38,664 nucleotides of DNA from Lachnospiraceae bacterium (lineage in GTDB: Bacteria; Bacillota; Clostridia; Lachnospirales; Lachnospiraceae), in NCBI GenBank assembly GCA_016288705.1, contig JAEELB010000159.1, positions 1-38,664 on the forward strand. Reading direction: 5' to 3'. Position 1 is the stretch's first letter. Each line of letters starts with the position of its first letter. The translations under genes were made by a program, and so were the position numbers. Below, in pieces: positions 24,464 to 33,149 of this stretch. Under the pieces are notes generated by a model. That model was not told the DNA's origin. It ran no database searches and saw only the letters and a program-made list of their open reading frames with translations.

Positions 24464-26132
24464 ACTGACCATCATTATAGTTGCGGACAGCACAAACAGG
24501 GACAATATCCGTTCTCTTATTGAGAGCATCAGATCATTTAATGATGTGGAGGCGCTCACTGTCATCCTGTTTGACAATGAAGCCGGAGGTGATATCAGAG
24601 AGTGGGGCAGTTCACAGGAGGATATCATTTTTGCATATTCGGATGAGGGGGAGATCCCATACGGAAAAGTGATCACAGATATTGTAAATGAACTGGATCC
24701 CCCGGGGGACATATTGCTTGTACCCGGCACCCATCTGCTTGTGCCCGGAGTGCTTTCCGGAATGCTGAAGATACTCAGGGATTCAGAGAGTAACGGGATC
24801 GTGGGGGCTAATTTTCTCGGCTCGGAGTTCTACGGACTCGGAAAGGATTTTCTGATAAAGGACTACAGGGAAATAGCGGAGTATTCCATGTCATGCAGTT
24901 ATGAGCCCTATGAGGTCGCAGTCACAGACCCCAAAGGAACTTTGCTGATAAGGGGGGAACTGCTGAAAAAGATCATCAGTTTCGGAGAAACCAAAAGCTG
25001 CTCCGCGGAAAAACTTAAACAGATCCTGTGTGTAACTGTCGAAAAGGCGGGATTCGTTGTGATGGCTGACAGAGCTGATTTCTGGGGGGATTGTTCTTTC
25101 AAAAATGAAAACATGGAAAGCGGAGAAGGTATCCTTGTCTCAATCTGCGTTCCTACTTATAACAGGGGTAAATGCGCGCTTGATCTCGGAAAAAGTCTGG
25201 TGGAGGAAAGAAGAAGATCAGGGCTTGAAGACAGGGTCCAGATAGTTTTTTCGGACAACGGATCCGAAAACGAAAAGGATCATTATCTTGAACTCAGGGA
25301 AATGTCCGAAAGAGAGAAGAACTTTAAATATCGCAGAAACAGTGAGAATCTGGGCTTTGTGAAAAACATGATGGAAGTATTGGCCTTCTCTGACGGCAGG
25401 TTCTCTCTTGTGCTGAGCGATGAGGACAGACTGTTCTGGCCGGGTTTCAAGACATATATCATGTATCTGGAGCAGCATCCGGAGATCGGCATGATGAAGG
25501 GGAGAACCGACAAAATGTACAAAGACGAGCTCCCGGTCTATGCCCTGGCCGGAAAATACGCTCTTTTATCCTTCTATCTCAGGGGAAATTACGTTTCCGG
25601 AGTGATCTACAACCGGGAACTGCTCACTGACAGCAAGATAAAACAGATACATGATACATTTGGTTCGGGCAACAGGGCGTATTATTGGTACCCCCATATC
25701 TTCTGGGAAACCTGGCTTCAACTGAACAGCGTGTTCGCTTCAAGCGATATCCCTCTTGTTTTTGAATGTGAGCCGGCTGAATTCGATTCCACAACGGATG
25801 AGATAACAGGTAAGCCCCGATATACTCATCCGGACGACAGGATCGCCCAAGGGCTCGGTTATACCGATATGATCAAAAAAATGGACGTGCAGGACGATGA
25901 GATCTCGCTATACCTGTTTTTGAACGCGTACGCAAAAACGCTGTTTTTGTTAAGGGGTTCCATCATGCTGCATGGTGAAGCCATAGGGAGCAGGGAAGAG
26001 GTGGTGGAAAAGGCCGAAGCGGCTTTCAAAAAAGAGCTTATGAAGATATCATTTTCCGATACGGATTATTACAGATCCCTGGCATACGATTTTATGACGT
26101 CGGAACGGGCCAAATTCATGACGGCCCCCTGA
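24450..26132 (+). CDS. Two-domain family 2 glycosyltransferase
   Basis: A 560-residue cytoplasmic protein with two GT-A-like segments. The N-terminal part (about 1-210) begins NELTIIIVADSTNRDN and keeps the fold's strand pattern but lacks a clear DxD. The second (about 220-330) is a standard family 2 domain: LVSICVPTYNRGK, VFSDNGSEN and LVLSDEDRLFW. The last 230 residues are of unknown type. The N-terminal copy may be degenerate or regulatory. It is probably the transferase for the CDP-sugar made upstream (inference from position). The frame opens at a TTG at 24435, but the ATG at 24450 has a GAGG site nine bases upstream. It ends only two bases from the end of the convergent gene on the minus strand. 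Confidence 0.78.
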   Translation: MAVNELTIIIVADSTNRDNIRSLIESIRSFNDVEALTVILFDNEAGGDIREWGSSQEDIIFAYSDEGEIPYGKVITDIVNELDPPGDILLVPGTHLLVPGVLSGMLKILRDSESNGIVGANFLGSEFYGLGKDFLIKDYREIAEYSMSCSYEPYEVAVTDPKGTLLIRGELLKKIISFGETKSCSAEKLKQILCVTVEKAGFVVMADRADFWGDCSFKNENMESGEGILVSICVPTYNRGKCALDLGKSLVEERRRSGLEDRVQIVFSDNGSENEKDHYLELREMSEREKNFKYRRNSENLGFVKNMMEVLAFSDGRFSLVLSDEDRLFWPGFKTYIMYLEQHPEIGMMKGRTDKMYKDELPVYALAGKYALLSFYLRGNYVSGVIYNRELLTDSKIKQIHDTFGSGNRAYYWYPHIFWETWLQLNSVFASSDIPLVFECEPAEFDSTTDEITGKPRYTHPDDRIAQGLGYTDMIKKMDVQDDEISLYLFLNAYAKTLFLLRGSIMLHGEAIGSREEVVEKAEAAFKKELMKISFSDTDYYRSLAYDFMTSERAKFMTAP

Positions 26133-26134
26133 CC

Positions 26135-27178
26135 TCATTCCCCGTAGAGCCTTATCCTCATTTTTTCAAGTTCGTCAAGCTGGCCCATATCCATCCAGTC
26201 GCTTTCCCCTACCGGAAAAACGGCGACCCTTTTCCCTTTTTTTCTTTCCATTTCAACTATGTCCGGGAAATCAATGGGAGTGGCTTCCGGGATATCGTCC
26301 GTGACTTCGGGTTCAACGATGTAAATGCCCGTATTCGTCAGGAATGATATCAGCGGCTTTTCCCTCATTTTTTCTATGGCGCCGTTGACTCCTATATCCA
26401 CAACGCCATAAGGAATATTGATGTTTTTATATGCGCATACCATGGTGATGATGTTGTGGTGATCCTTGTGAAAGCGCATCATGCTCTCGTAATTTGCGGT
26501 GAGGAGAGCGTCACAGTTGGCGAAAAAGAAAGTGTCGCTGAATACCCCTTTAAGAAGGCTCAGCCCTCCGCCTGTTCCAAGGGGTGTTTCCTCAACGTGC
26601 CAGGTAATGTCGTATTTATTATCATTCTCTGAAAAATAAGCCTTCAGAAGCTCTTTTTTGTAATTGATGATGATATGGAACTCGTTACAGCTGTATGTCT
26701 GATATTCCTTCATGATGTGCTCTATGATGGGCAGGTCCCCCACCGGGATCAGAGGCTTGGGGAGCACTCTTGTAAAGGGATCGAGTCTCGTCCCCCGTCC
26801 CCCGGCGTTTATCACTACGGGGACATTGAGAGGCGTGCGGTTTGTGATCTCATGACCTTCACCGGTGAAGAGTCCGATGATCCTGCCGTCTTCATCCGTT
26901 ATGGGTATGACCACATAATTACGTCTGTGATAGAGTGTTCTTGCTTCTGATTCGGAATGCGCGACTTTTGGGGAGGGATTCATGGCATCAACAGCCTTGG
27001 CATCCATCTTTCCGCCGGACAGCAGGAACCTTCGGATATCCCCATCGGTAATGCAGCCGATAAGCCTTTGCTGTTCATCGATCATAAAGATGATCCCGTT
27101 CTGATTATCGTCTATCAGACGCATTGCCTCGGAAACGGTGAGCGCCTTATGACCAATGAACTTTTTCATATCATCCAT
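26135..27178 (-). CDS. Nucleotidyltransferase with N-terminal CBS pair (PtmE-like)
   Basis: A 347-residue protein with two CBS domains (about residues 5-115, including GCITDGDIRRFLLSG and MNPSPKVAH) fused to a sugar-1-phosphate nucleotidyltransferase: VVINAGGRGTRLDPFT, then LPKPLIPVGDLPIIEHIM, then FFANCDALL. This fusion is typical of nonulosonic-acid clusters; in Campylobacter the related PtmE makes GDP-glucosamine for legionaminic acid. That assignment is by analogy and the nucleotide used here is not visible. The CBS pair may sense a nucleotide. The ribosome site GGAGGTGA lies six bases before the ATG. It is the second gene of a leftward pair, 21 bases after the dehydratase gene. Confidence 0.85.
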   Translation of the reverse strand: MDDMKKFIGHKALTVSEAMRLIDDNQNGIIFMIDEQQRLIGCITDGDIRRFLLSGGKMDAKAVDAMNPSPKVAHSESEARTLYHRRNYVVIPITDEDGRIIGLFTGEGHEITNRTPLNVPVVINAGGRGTRLDPFTRVLPKPLIPVGDLPIIEHIMKEYQTYSCNEFHIIINYKKELLKAYFSENDNKYDITWHVEETPLGTGGGLSLLKGVFSDTFFFANCDALLTANYESMMRFHKDHHNIITMVCAYKNINIPYGVVDIGVNGAIEKMREKPLISFLTNTGIYIVEPEVTDDIPEATPIDFPDIVEMERKKGKRVAVFPVGESDWMDMGQLDELEKMRIRLYGE

Positions 27179-27199
27179 GAAAAATCACCTCCGGGAATA

Positions 27200-28408
27200 T
27201 TACATTTTGTCGTCCAGAGACCTGCCGGTCTCGATATGTTCAAAGTTCGGCAGGTAATCCTTTATGATCCCGACTATCTCTTCTTTTGTTGTGGCGTTTC
27301 CGTCAAATGCGGAGTCAAGTCTCTCCACAAGCAGATCAATGCTCGCTCTGTCGGGAATGCCCTTCCCTGTGATCACGCCAAGAGCCTTAAATCTTTCAAG
27401 GTCAGAGGTCTCTTCACCTGTGACAAATTCTTCGAAGGGCTTTTCGCCCGAAGTATCTGAGACAGAATAGTGAACAGGATATAAGAGGCTACCTTTTTTC
27501 AGCTCCCGGGCCTTTTCAACGGCCTCCTTATCGGAATCACAGAGAACAACCTCATATCCGAAGGCCTCCAGCAAAGCTGTTCCTATGGCGTCAAATGTCA
27601 TCATCTGGGATTCGTCAAGCTTTGGAAAGAATATCTCTCTGTTTTCACCTAAAATACAGGAAAGGAGACATATCTGTCCGGATTCCTCAGGTGACACAAA
27701 GAATCTGCGCACGTCCGAAGGGGCAGATAAAGGCTGCAGCTTTCTGATCCTTTCAAGGAAGCCTGCGGGAAGAGATCCGTTTGAAAACGCTACATTGGCG
27801 AACCGGGCTGTTTTCACGGGGAAACGGTCCGAATAGGAAAAGATAAGGTCCTCCATGAGCCTTTTGCTTGCGCCCATGATATTCACAGGGTTTGCCGCCT
27901 TGTCAGTGGATACGCAGAAATATGTTTCCGGCGGGTAATCCGAAAGCAGATCCAGAAGCTTTCCTGCATGGATCACATTATTCTGCAGAAGGGCTTCTAT
28001 GCTGAAGATATCCTTCTCCGACCGTACATGCTTATGCGCGGAAAAATTACCTACGATATCAAAACCATTTCTGGAGAGGAACATCTTTTTGAAGACGGGT
28101 GAAGAATAATCCATTGGGTATGTGACGTAATCCCCCGGGACGAACATTTCATAGGAGGATCTGAGATCCCTTGTCAGTTCAGCCAACGCATTTTCATTGG
28201 TGTCAACCACTACCAGTGAGGAGGGTCTGTACGGCAGAAGAGCCCTGATAAATGAAGACCCAATGGAACCCGCTCCTCCTATCACCAGTACGGATCTGCC
28301 GGATATCTTTTGCGTAAGGGCGTCGAAGTGATCGGCGATGTCCCGCAAAAACATGGAAACCGGACGTTTCGTGACCTTTTCGTTAATGAACTGATCGAGA
28401 TTGAACAT
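27200..28408 (-). CDS. legB: UDP/GDP-GlcNAc 4,6-dehydratase, 5-retaining (LegB-type)
   Basis: A 402-residue extended SDR of the capsule/flagellin dehydratase group. The NAD motif is VIGGAGSIGSS (42-52), followed by FSAHKHV, then STDKAANPVNIMGASKR (167-183). The position that is Tyr in most SDRs is Met178, with Lys182 kept. Met here is typical of 5-retaining dehydratases (PglF, WbpM), whereas inverting PseB-type enzymes keep Tyr. This favours legionaminic- or bacillosamine-type products over pseudaminic acid. The frame is open to 28468, but the ATG at 28408 follows an AAAAAGGA site by ten bases and is preferred. It is transcribed divergently from the CMP-sugar synthetase gene. Confidence 0.85.
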   Translation of the reverse strand: MFNLDQFINEKVTKRPVSMFLRDIADHFDALTQKISGRSVLVIGGAGSIGSSFIRALLPYRPSSLVVVDTNENALAELTRDLRSSYEMFVPGDYVTYPMDYSSPVFKKMFLSRNGFDIVGNFSAHKHVRSEKDIFSIEALLQNNVIHAGKLLDLLSDYPPETYFCVSTDKAANPVNIMGASKRLMEDLIFSYSDRFPVKTARFANVAFSNGSLPAGFLERIRKLQPLSAPSDVRRFFVSPEESGQICLLSCILGENREIFFPKLDESQMMTFDAIGTALLEAFGYEVVLCDSDKEAVEKARELKKGSLLYPVHYSVSDTSGEKPFEEFVTGEETSDLERFKALGVITGKGIPDRASIDLLVERLDSAFDGNATTKEEIVGIIKDYLPNFEHIETGRSLDDKM

Positions 28409-28439
28409 GATTATACAATCCTTTTTCGTGCCGAAAATC

Positions 28440-28463
28440 AACATCAAAAACAGATTTGATGTT
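28440..28463. repeat. Perfect 9-bp inverted repeat in the divergent intergenic region
   Basis: AACATCAAA, a 6-base spacer, then TTTGATGTT. It lies between the leftward dehydratase gene and the rightward sugar-activation operon, about 30 bases before the dehydratase start and about 45 bases upstream of the rightward -35 element. It could be an operator or an mRNA leader hairpin. There is no T-run on either side. Confidence 0.6.
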
Positions 28464-28508
28464 AGCATAGTTTATGCCGGAATACAAGAGAGCAACGGGG
28501 CTGTTCAA

Positions 28509-28537
28509 TTGACAATGAGCGCCGAAAATAGTATCAT
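28509..28537 (+). promoter_or_regulatory. Strong sigma-A promoter of the rightward nonulosonic operon
   Basis: TTGACA (28509-28514), exactly 17 bases, then TATCAT (28532-28537). The -35 is perfect and the -10 matches five of six. The first gene starts 52 bases after the -10 element. Confidence 0.8.
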
Positions 28538-28588
28538 TTTCAGGGTTATCAGAGGTTTTGGGGCGGCTTGTTCCTGCAGGGGGGCGAC

Positions 28589-29284
28589 ATGGACAATATT
28601 GCGATAATCACGGCCCGAAGCGGTTCCAAGGGTCTTAAAGATAAAAACATAAAACTCCTTTGTCAAAAGCCTCTTATGGTATATTCCATAGAGGCGGCTT
28701 TGAATTCAGGATCTTTTCGCACAGTGATGGTTTCCACCGATTCGGAAAAATATGCCGACATAGCCAGAAACAACGGAGCGGAGGTTCCGTTTCTCCGTTC
28801 TGAAGAGACCAGCGGAGATAAGGCCGGGAGCTGGGATGTCGTCACAGAAGTGCTTTCGGGCTACAAAAGGATCGGTAAGAGGTATGATACTGTATGTCTT
28901 CTGCAACCTACCTCTCCTCTCCGGACGGCAGATGATATAAAGGATGCCTACAGATTTTATTCTGAAAGAAACGCGGACGCCGTGACAAGCGTCTGCGAGT
29001 GCGATCATCCCGCAGAGTATATGATGTGTCTTGATGAGAGCAGATCTCTGAGGGATTTCAGAGAACATGAGATCGATCTTCCCAGACAGATGCTCCCTGT
29101 GTATTACAGACTGAACGGAGCCCTGTTCATCAGAAGGATCAGTTACGAGGGTGAGAGTATATGCACCTGTTCCGGTGATGAATATGCCTTTGTTATGGAC
29201 AGGAAGAGCAGTGTGGACATAGACGGGATAGAGGATTTCGAATATGCCGAATTCCTTATGAAAAAGGCCGGAGGGCATCTGTGA
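28589..29284 (+). CDS. legF: CMP-nonulosonic acid synthetase (NeuA/LegF family)
   Basis: A 231-residue cytidylyltransferase that activates a nonulosonic (sialic-acid-like) acid with CTP. The N-terminal loop ITARSGSKGLKDKNIKLL is the family signature, followed by TVMVSTDSEKYADIA and CLLQPTSPLRTADDI. The size is normal for the bacterial enzyme. The preferred start is the ATG at 28589 with an AGGGGGG ribosome site; the frame is open about 20 bases further upstream. Because the neighbouring dehydratase is of the 5-retaining type, the substrate is more likely legionaminic than pseudaminic acid, but sequence alone does not settle this. The stop overlaps the next GTG start by four bases. Confidence 0.88.
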   Translation: MDNIAIITARSGSKGLKDKNIKLLCQKPLMVYSIEAALNSGSFRTVMVSTDSEKYADIARNNGAEVPFLRSEETSGDKAGSWDVVTEVLSGYKRIGKRYDTVCLLQPTSPLRTADDIKDAYRFYSERNADAVTSVCECDHPAEYMMCLDESRSLRDFREHEIDLPRQMLPVYYRLNGALFIRRISYEGESICTCSGDEYAFVMDRKSSVDIDGIEDFEYAEFLMKKAGGHL

Positions 29285-30393
29285 AAAAGATCTGTTTTGT
29301 CACGGCTTCCCGATCTGAATATGGCCTGTTAAAGTATCTTATGAAACTTGTGGATGAATCGGAGGAATTCGAACTTCAGACTGTGGTGACAGGCGGCCAC
29401 CTGCTCCGGGAGCAGGGATATACCGTGGATCGTATCAGAGAGGATGGCATAAAGGTGAGTCTGGAAGTGGATACAGCTCCTGATCTCAGCACCAAAGAAG
29501 GCATAGCATATTCAATGGGAAAAATGGCAGAGGGAATGTCACGCGCATTTGACGCCCTTAAACCGGATTACCTTGTGGTGCTGGGCGACAGGTATGAGCT
29601 GCTCCCTGTCTGTGGCACAGCCTTTGTTATGGGAATCCCGATCGTGCATATCTCCGGCGGCGATGTGACAAAGGGAGCTATTGACGACGGCATAAGGAAT
29701 GCGGTGACCATGCTTTCCGAATATCACTTTCCCGGAACAGAGGAAAGCGCCGAAAACGTACGACGGATGAAGGGGGGAGGAAACAACATCTGGGCGGTCG
29801 GGGAACCCGGGCTTGATGCATTCTTTCTGGAGGATCTGATGGACAGAAGCGCAATTGGCGAAGAACTCGGCCTTGATGTCAAAAAAAAGTGGATCCTTAT
29901 GACCTATCATCCGGAAACTGTCGATACCCCTGAACACAATGTTCAGACTGTCAGGAATATATGCAGCGCGTTGAAGGAGCTGTCCGGGATTCAGGTCGTA
30001 ATGACTTATGCAAACACAGATCCCGGCGGAACACTGATCAATGCAGTCCTTGAGGAGACCGCGGAAAAGGAAAGCGATATGTTCAGATGCGTACCGTCTC
30101 TCGGGAACAGACGATATCTGAGCCTTATGAGACAGGTTGTGCTTGTGGTAGGCAACTCCAGCAGCGGGATCGTGGAAGCGCCCTCCATGAGGATACCTGT
30201 TGTGAATATAGGAAACAGACAGGATGGGAGATACATGTGCAGCAATGTCTATCAGTCCGGAAAGGGGTACGATGAGATATCCCGTACTATAGAAACGGCT
30301 CTGAAAAGTGAAACTGATCTGTCCGATATCGATCACTGGGGCGACGGAAAGACCTCGGAAAGGATCTTTTCGATCTTTAGGGAGTGCCTGTGA
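29281..30393 (+). CDS. legG: Hydrolysing UDP-sugar 2-epimerase (NeuC/LegG family)
   Basis: A 370-residue GT-B-fold enzyme that removes the nucleotide and epimerises C2 to give the hexosamine for the synthase. The start CFVTASRSEYGLLKYLM is characteristic of NeuC/LegG, followed by LVVLGDRYELLPVCGTA and VHISGGDVTKGAIDDGIRN. LVVGNSSSGIVEAPSM near residue 285 contributes the UDP site. The usual RHAITKMSHLHF stretch reads RNAVTMLSEYHF here, a modest divergence. The start is GTG, overlapping the previous stop by four bases (GTGA). The length is typical (about 370-390). Confidence 0.88.
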   Translation: MKKICFVTASRSEYGLLKYLMKLVDESEEFELQTVVTGGHLLREQGYTVDRIREDGIKVSLEVDTAPDLSTKEGIAYSMGKMAEGMSRAFDALKPDYLVVLGDRYELLPVCGTAFVMGIPIVHISGGDVTKGAIDDGIRNAVTMLSEYHFPGTEESAENVRRMKGGGNNIWAVGEPGLDAFFLEDLMDRSAIGEELGLDVKKKWILMTYHPETVDTPEHNVQTVRNICSALKELSGIQVVMTYANTDPGGTLINAVLEETAEKESDMFRCVPSLGNRRYLSLMRQVVLVVGNSSSGIVEAPSMRIPVVNIGNRQDGRYMCSNVYQSGKGYDEISRTIETALKSETDLSDIDHWGDGKTSERIFSIFRECL

Positions 30394-31439
30394 ACAGGAA
30401 GATCCTGGGTGGAGAGTTTGCTATTGACATAAATGCCGGTTCGGAGCTGCCCGTAAAAAGCGGCCTCGGGTTGTTTTCCTGCGGAAGGACCGCTCTCAAG
30501 GCCATAATCCGGCATGCGCTGCCTGAAGGGAACAGGCGTATACTGATCCCCGACTACATTTGCGGGTCTGTTCCGGAAACGGTCAGAGATCTTGGGGCAG
30601 ACTGTTGCTTTTACACGGTAAAGGATGATCTCATGCCGGATGCATCAGTCCTTCCGGAAAAGCTTGAAAAGTCTGACGCGGTCCTGATCGTCAATTATTT
30701 CGGAATGATCCCCAAAACCGGGCTGGACGCACTGATCGGGAGCATAAGGGACACAAAGGAAAATGTAAAGATCATAGTGGATGATGTCCAAAATTACTAC
30801 GGACTGGAACAGGAAATGACCTGTGACTATGCATTCACCAGCTTCAGAAAATGGTTCCCGGTGCCGGATGGGGCAAGCGCCGTATGGAATGACGGTCAGA
30901 AACGGGAGAACCTTTATCCCGATACCGGTAATGAAAAAGAGGATCCGCCGGTGTTTTCCAGATACAAATTTGCCGGTAATATTCTGAAGAATTTCAGGGA
31001 TGTGACCGGCGACGAAGTGTGTCTTGAACTGATCGAAAAAGGAGAGGAGCTGATCTCTGACGAAAGGTCGGACCGCGCTCTTCAATGGACCATAGGAGCG
31101 ATGGAGCGAATGAACCACGGGATCATCAGGGACAGGAGAAGAAAAAATGCCGCGGTGCTTCACAGAGGTCTCGAAAAGCTTGGTATCCCTCATCTGTACC
31201 ATGAAAAAGCAATTCCTCTGTTTGTGCCGGTATTTCTCGGGAATCACAGGGACAGGGTCAGAGACGCATTATTCAGTCATTCCGTTTTCTGCCCTGTTCA
31301 TTGGGGTGAAAACTGGAAGGAAGAGTTTGAGTGCGGGAGAAATCCACTTTCCGACAGGGAACTGTCCCTGATCTGTGACCAGAGATATGATGAGGAAGAC
31401 ATGCGCTTCCAGTTGGAGATCCTTGAAAAATGCGTGTGA
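30390..31439 (+). CDS. Atypical DegT/DnrJ/EryC1-like PLP enzyme
   Basis: A 349-residue protein with a reduced fold-type I layout: FSCGRTALKAIIRHAL at 29-44, the PLP-ring Asp pair VDDVQ (130-134) and the likely PLP lysine Lys154 in FRKWFPVPDGA. It resembles sugar aminotransferases but lacks the usual GEGG segment, and the C-terminal half is not familiar. It lies where LegC, the aminotransferase of legionaminic acid synthesis, would be expected, so it may fill that step or add an amino group elsewhere (inference). The start at GTG 30390 repeats the four-base GTGA overlap of the previous junction and has AGGGAG upstream; an in-frame GTG at 30384 is the alternative. Confidence 0.65.
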   Translation: MNRKILGGEFAIDINAGSELPVKSGLGLFSCGRTALKAIIRHALPEGNRRILIPDYICGSVPETVRDLGADCCFYTVKDDLMPDASVLPEKLEKSDAVLIVNYFGMIPKTGLDALIGSIRDTKENVKIIVDDVQNYYGLEQEMTCDYAFTSFRKWFPVPDGASAVWNDGQKRENLYPDTGNEKEDPPVFSRYKFAGNILKNFRDVTGDEVCLELIEKGEELISDERSDRALQWTIGAMERMNHGIIRDRRRKNAAVLHRGLEKLGIPHLYHEKAIPLFVPVFLGNHRDRVRDALFSHSVFCPVHWGENWKEEFECGRNPLSDRELSLICDQRYDEEDMRFQLEILEKCV

Positions 31440-32467
31440 TATTGTCCGAACAATGGAACCGGTATCTTGACCTTCTCCCGCCGGATATGACTGACGTTTA
31501 TTTCAGGGAAGAATATGTGAAGCTTTATGAAAGTGATGAAGAAAAAGCCTGCTGCATTATCTGTGAGTCGGAGGGAAAGCTCGCGCTGATGCCTTTCCTC
31601 AGAAGGAGCAATGGCCGGTATTATGATTTTGAAACTGCTTACGGTTACGGAGGACCCGTTTTCAGCGTCTGTTCCGTGGAATGGGTCAGGGAATCTCTTG
31701 GCGCTATGACCGATCATTTCCGCTCCGCCGGTTATCTCTGCGGCTTTGTAAGATTTCATCCTCTGCTGGGGAATGCCGGACTTTGTAAAGGTGAGATGAG
31801 CGTTCTGTACGACAGGAAGACCATAAGCCTGGATCTTAAACCCTCTGTTGAAGACATATGGTCCGGACAGATATCATCCAAGAACAGAAACATGATACGC
31901 AAGGCAGAAAAAAACGGGCTTGAGTACAGAACTGAATATGATTATGCATCACTTGGGGAGTTTAAGGAGCTGTATAACAGCACTATGCTCAGACTGGGAG
32001 CCGATGGTTTTTATTTCTTTCAGGATGGCTACTATGACGATTTTGTAAGGAGAATAGCTGACAAAGGCTTTCTCGGGGTTGTGAGAGATAAGGGTAAAAC
32101 AGTGGGAGCGGCGCTGTTTATGCTGTGCGGCGCATACGGCCACTATCATCTGGCAGGGAGCGACAGGAGTTGTTCCTGCCCGGGGATCAACAATTTCCTC
32201 CTTTGGAATACGGCTAAGGAAATGAAGGAAAAAGGGGTGGAGTTTTTTCATCTGGGAGGAGGTACGGGATCCGATCCGGAGGATTCACTTTACAGATTTA
32301 AGCGGTCCTTCAGCCGGCATGAAAATGATTTCAATATCGGAAAGTGGATCTTTGACGAAGACGCCTATAATGCTGTCTGCGCGAAGTGGGAAAAAGAAAA
32401 TCCGGAACTTGTGCCTGTTTATGGAAACAGGCTTCTGAAGTACAGATATTTGAAGGGGCAGTGCTGA
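31430..32467 (+). CDS. FemAB-like GNAT acyl/aminoacyltransferase
   Basis: A 345-residue protein with the double GNAT fold of FemA/B-type proteins. The second half contains GFLGVVRDKGKTVGAALFM, a typical strand-turn-strand, then FHLGGGTGSDPEDSLYRFKR, a segment I associate with this family. FemAB proteins transfer an amino acid from aminoacyl-tRNA or an acyl group to an amine. Here it sits in a nonulosonic-acid operon that has no visible LegH acetyltransferase, so it may acylate or aminoacylate the 5- or 7-amino group (inference). There is no signal peptide, so it acts in the cytoplasm. The start overlaps the previous stop by ten bases. Confidence 0.72.
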   Translation: MRVILSEQWNRYLDLLPPDMTDVYFREEYVKLYESDEEKACCIICESEGKLALMPFLRRSNGRYYDFETAYGYGGPVFSVCSVEWVRESLGAMTDHFRSAGYLCGFVRFHPLLGNAGLCKGEMSVLYDRKTISLDLKPSVEDIWSGQISSKNRNMIRKAEKNGLEYRTEYDYASLGEFKELYNSTMLRLGADGFYFFQDGYYDDFVRRIADKGFLGVVRDKGKTVGAALFMLCGAYGHYHLAGSDRSCSCPGINNFLLWNTAKEMKEKGVEFFHLGGGTGSDPEDSLYRFKRSFSRHENDFNIGKWIFDEDAYNAVCAKWEKENPELVPVYGNRLLKYRYLKGQC

Positions 32468-32492
32468 AGCATTTGCTCGGGAGGAGATATTT

Positions 32493-33149
32493 ATGGACAG
32501 GATATGGGAAGAGATACACAGCCGGAATGAGTGGGGAGCTTATCCGTCAGAACACGTCATCAGATTTTTTGCCAGGAACTACTATGGCAGGGTCAGAAAC
32601 GGGGAGCAGATAAAAGTTCTTGACTTTGGCTGCGGCGGAGGAGCGCACACCTGGTACCTGGCGAGAGAGGGCTTCTGTGTCTATGCCTTTGACGGATCCG
32701 AGCACGCTGTGAGAAATACCGAAAACAGGCTTAAAAGAGAGAACCTTCAGGCTTCGTTCAAGGTGGCCGATGGCACCGATGTGCAGTATGAACGGGATTT
32801 TTTTGATGCGGTACTGGATAATGTCTGCATATATGCCAACAGGCTTGAAGACATCAGGTCGATGTATCATAAGATATACGGCTTTCTTAAGCCCGGAGGA
32901 AAACTGCTCACGGTATGCTTCGGAAGGAACACCTGCGGTTTTGGACAGGGTACGGAGATAGAGGAAAATACATTTACGGATATAAAAAAGGGTCCCCTGA
33001 CGGAAAGAGGGGTCACTCATTTTTTTGATGAGGCTGATATCGGGAAGGTGATATCCGAAGCCGGTTTCAGGAATCTGCAGACAGACAGGATATTGTATAC
33101 GGACAGGGGTGATCAGGTTGAACAATTCGTCACACAGGCTGAAAAGTAA
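32493..33149 (+). CDS. Class I SAM-dependent methyltransferase
   Basis: A 218-residue methyltransferase with motif I VLDFGCGGGAHTWYL (42-56), an acidic strand end at YAFDGSE, motif IV-like DAVLDNVCIYA, and the post-IV loop FLKPGGKLLTVCFG. It is a small-molecule type, with no added DNA- or RNA-binding domain. The target is unknown. The position between the FemAB-like gene and the synthase suggests O- or N-methylation of the nonulosonic acid or its acyl group (inference). A clear GGAGGAG ribosome site precedes the ATG. Its end overlaps the next gene by 32 to 41 bases. Confidence 0.8.
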   Translation: MDRIWEEIHSRNEWGAYPSEHVIRFFARNYYGRVRNGEQIKVLDFGCGGGAHTWYLAREGFCVYAFDGSEHAVRNTENRLKRENLQASFKVADGTDVQYERDFFDAVLDNVCIYANRLEDIRSMYHKIYGFLKPGGKLLTVCFGRNTCGFGQGTEIEENTFTDIKKGPLTERGVTHFFDEADIGKVISEAGFRNLQTDRILYTDRGDQVEQFVTQAEK

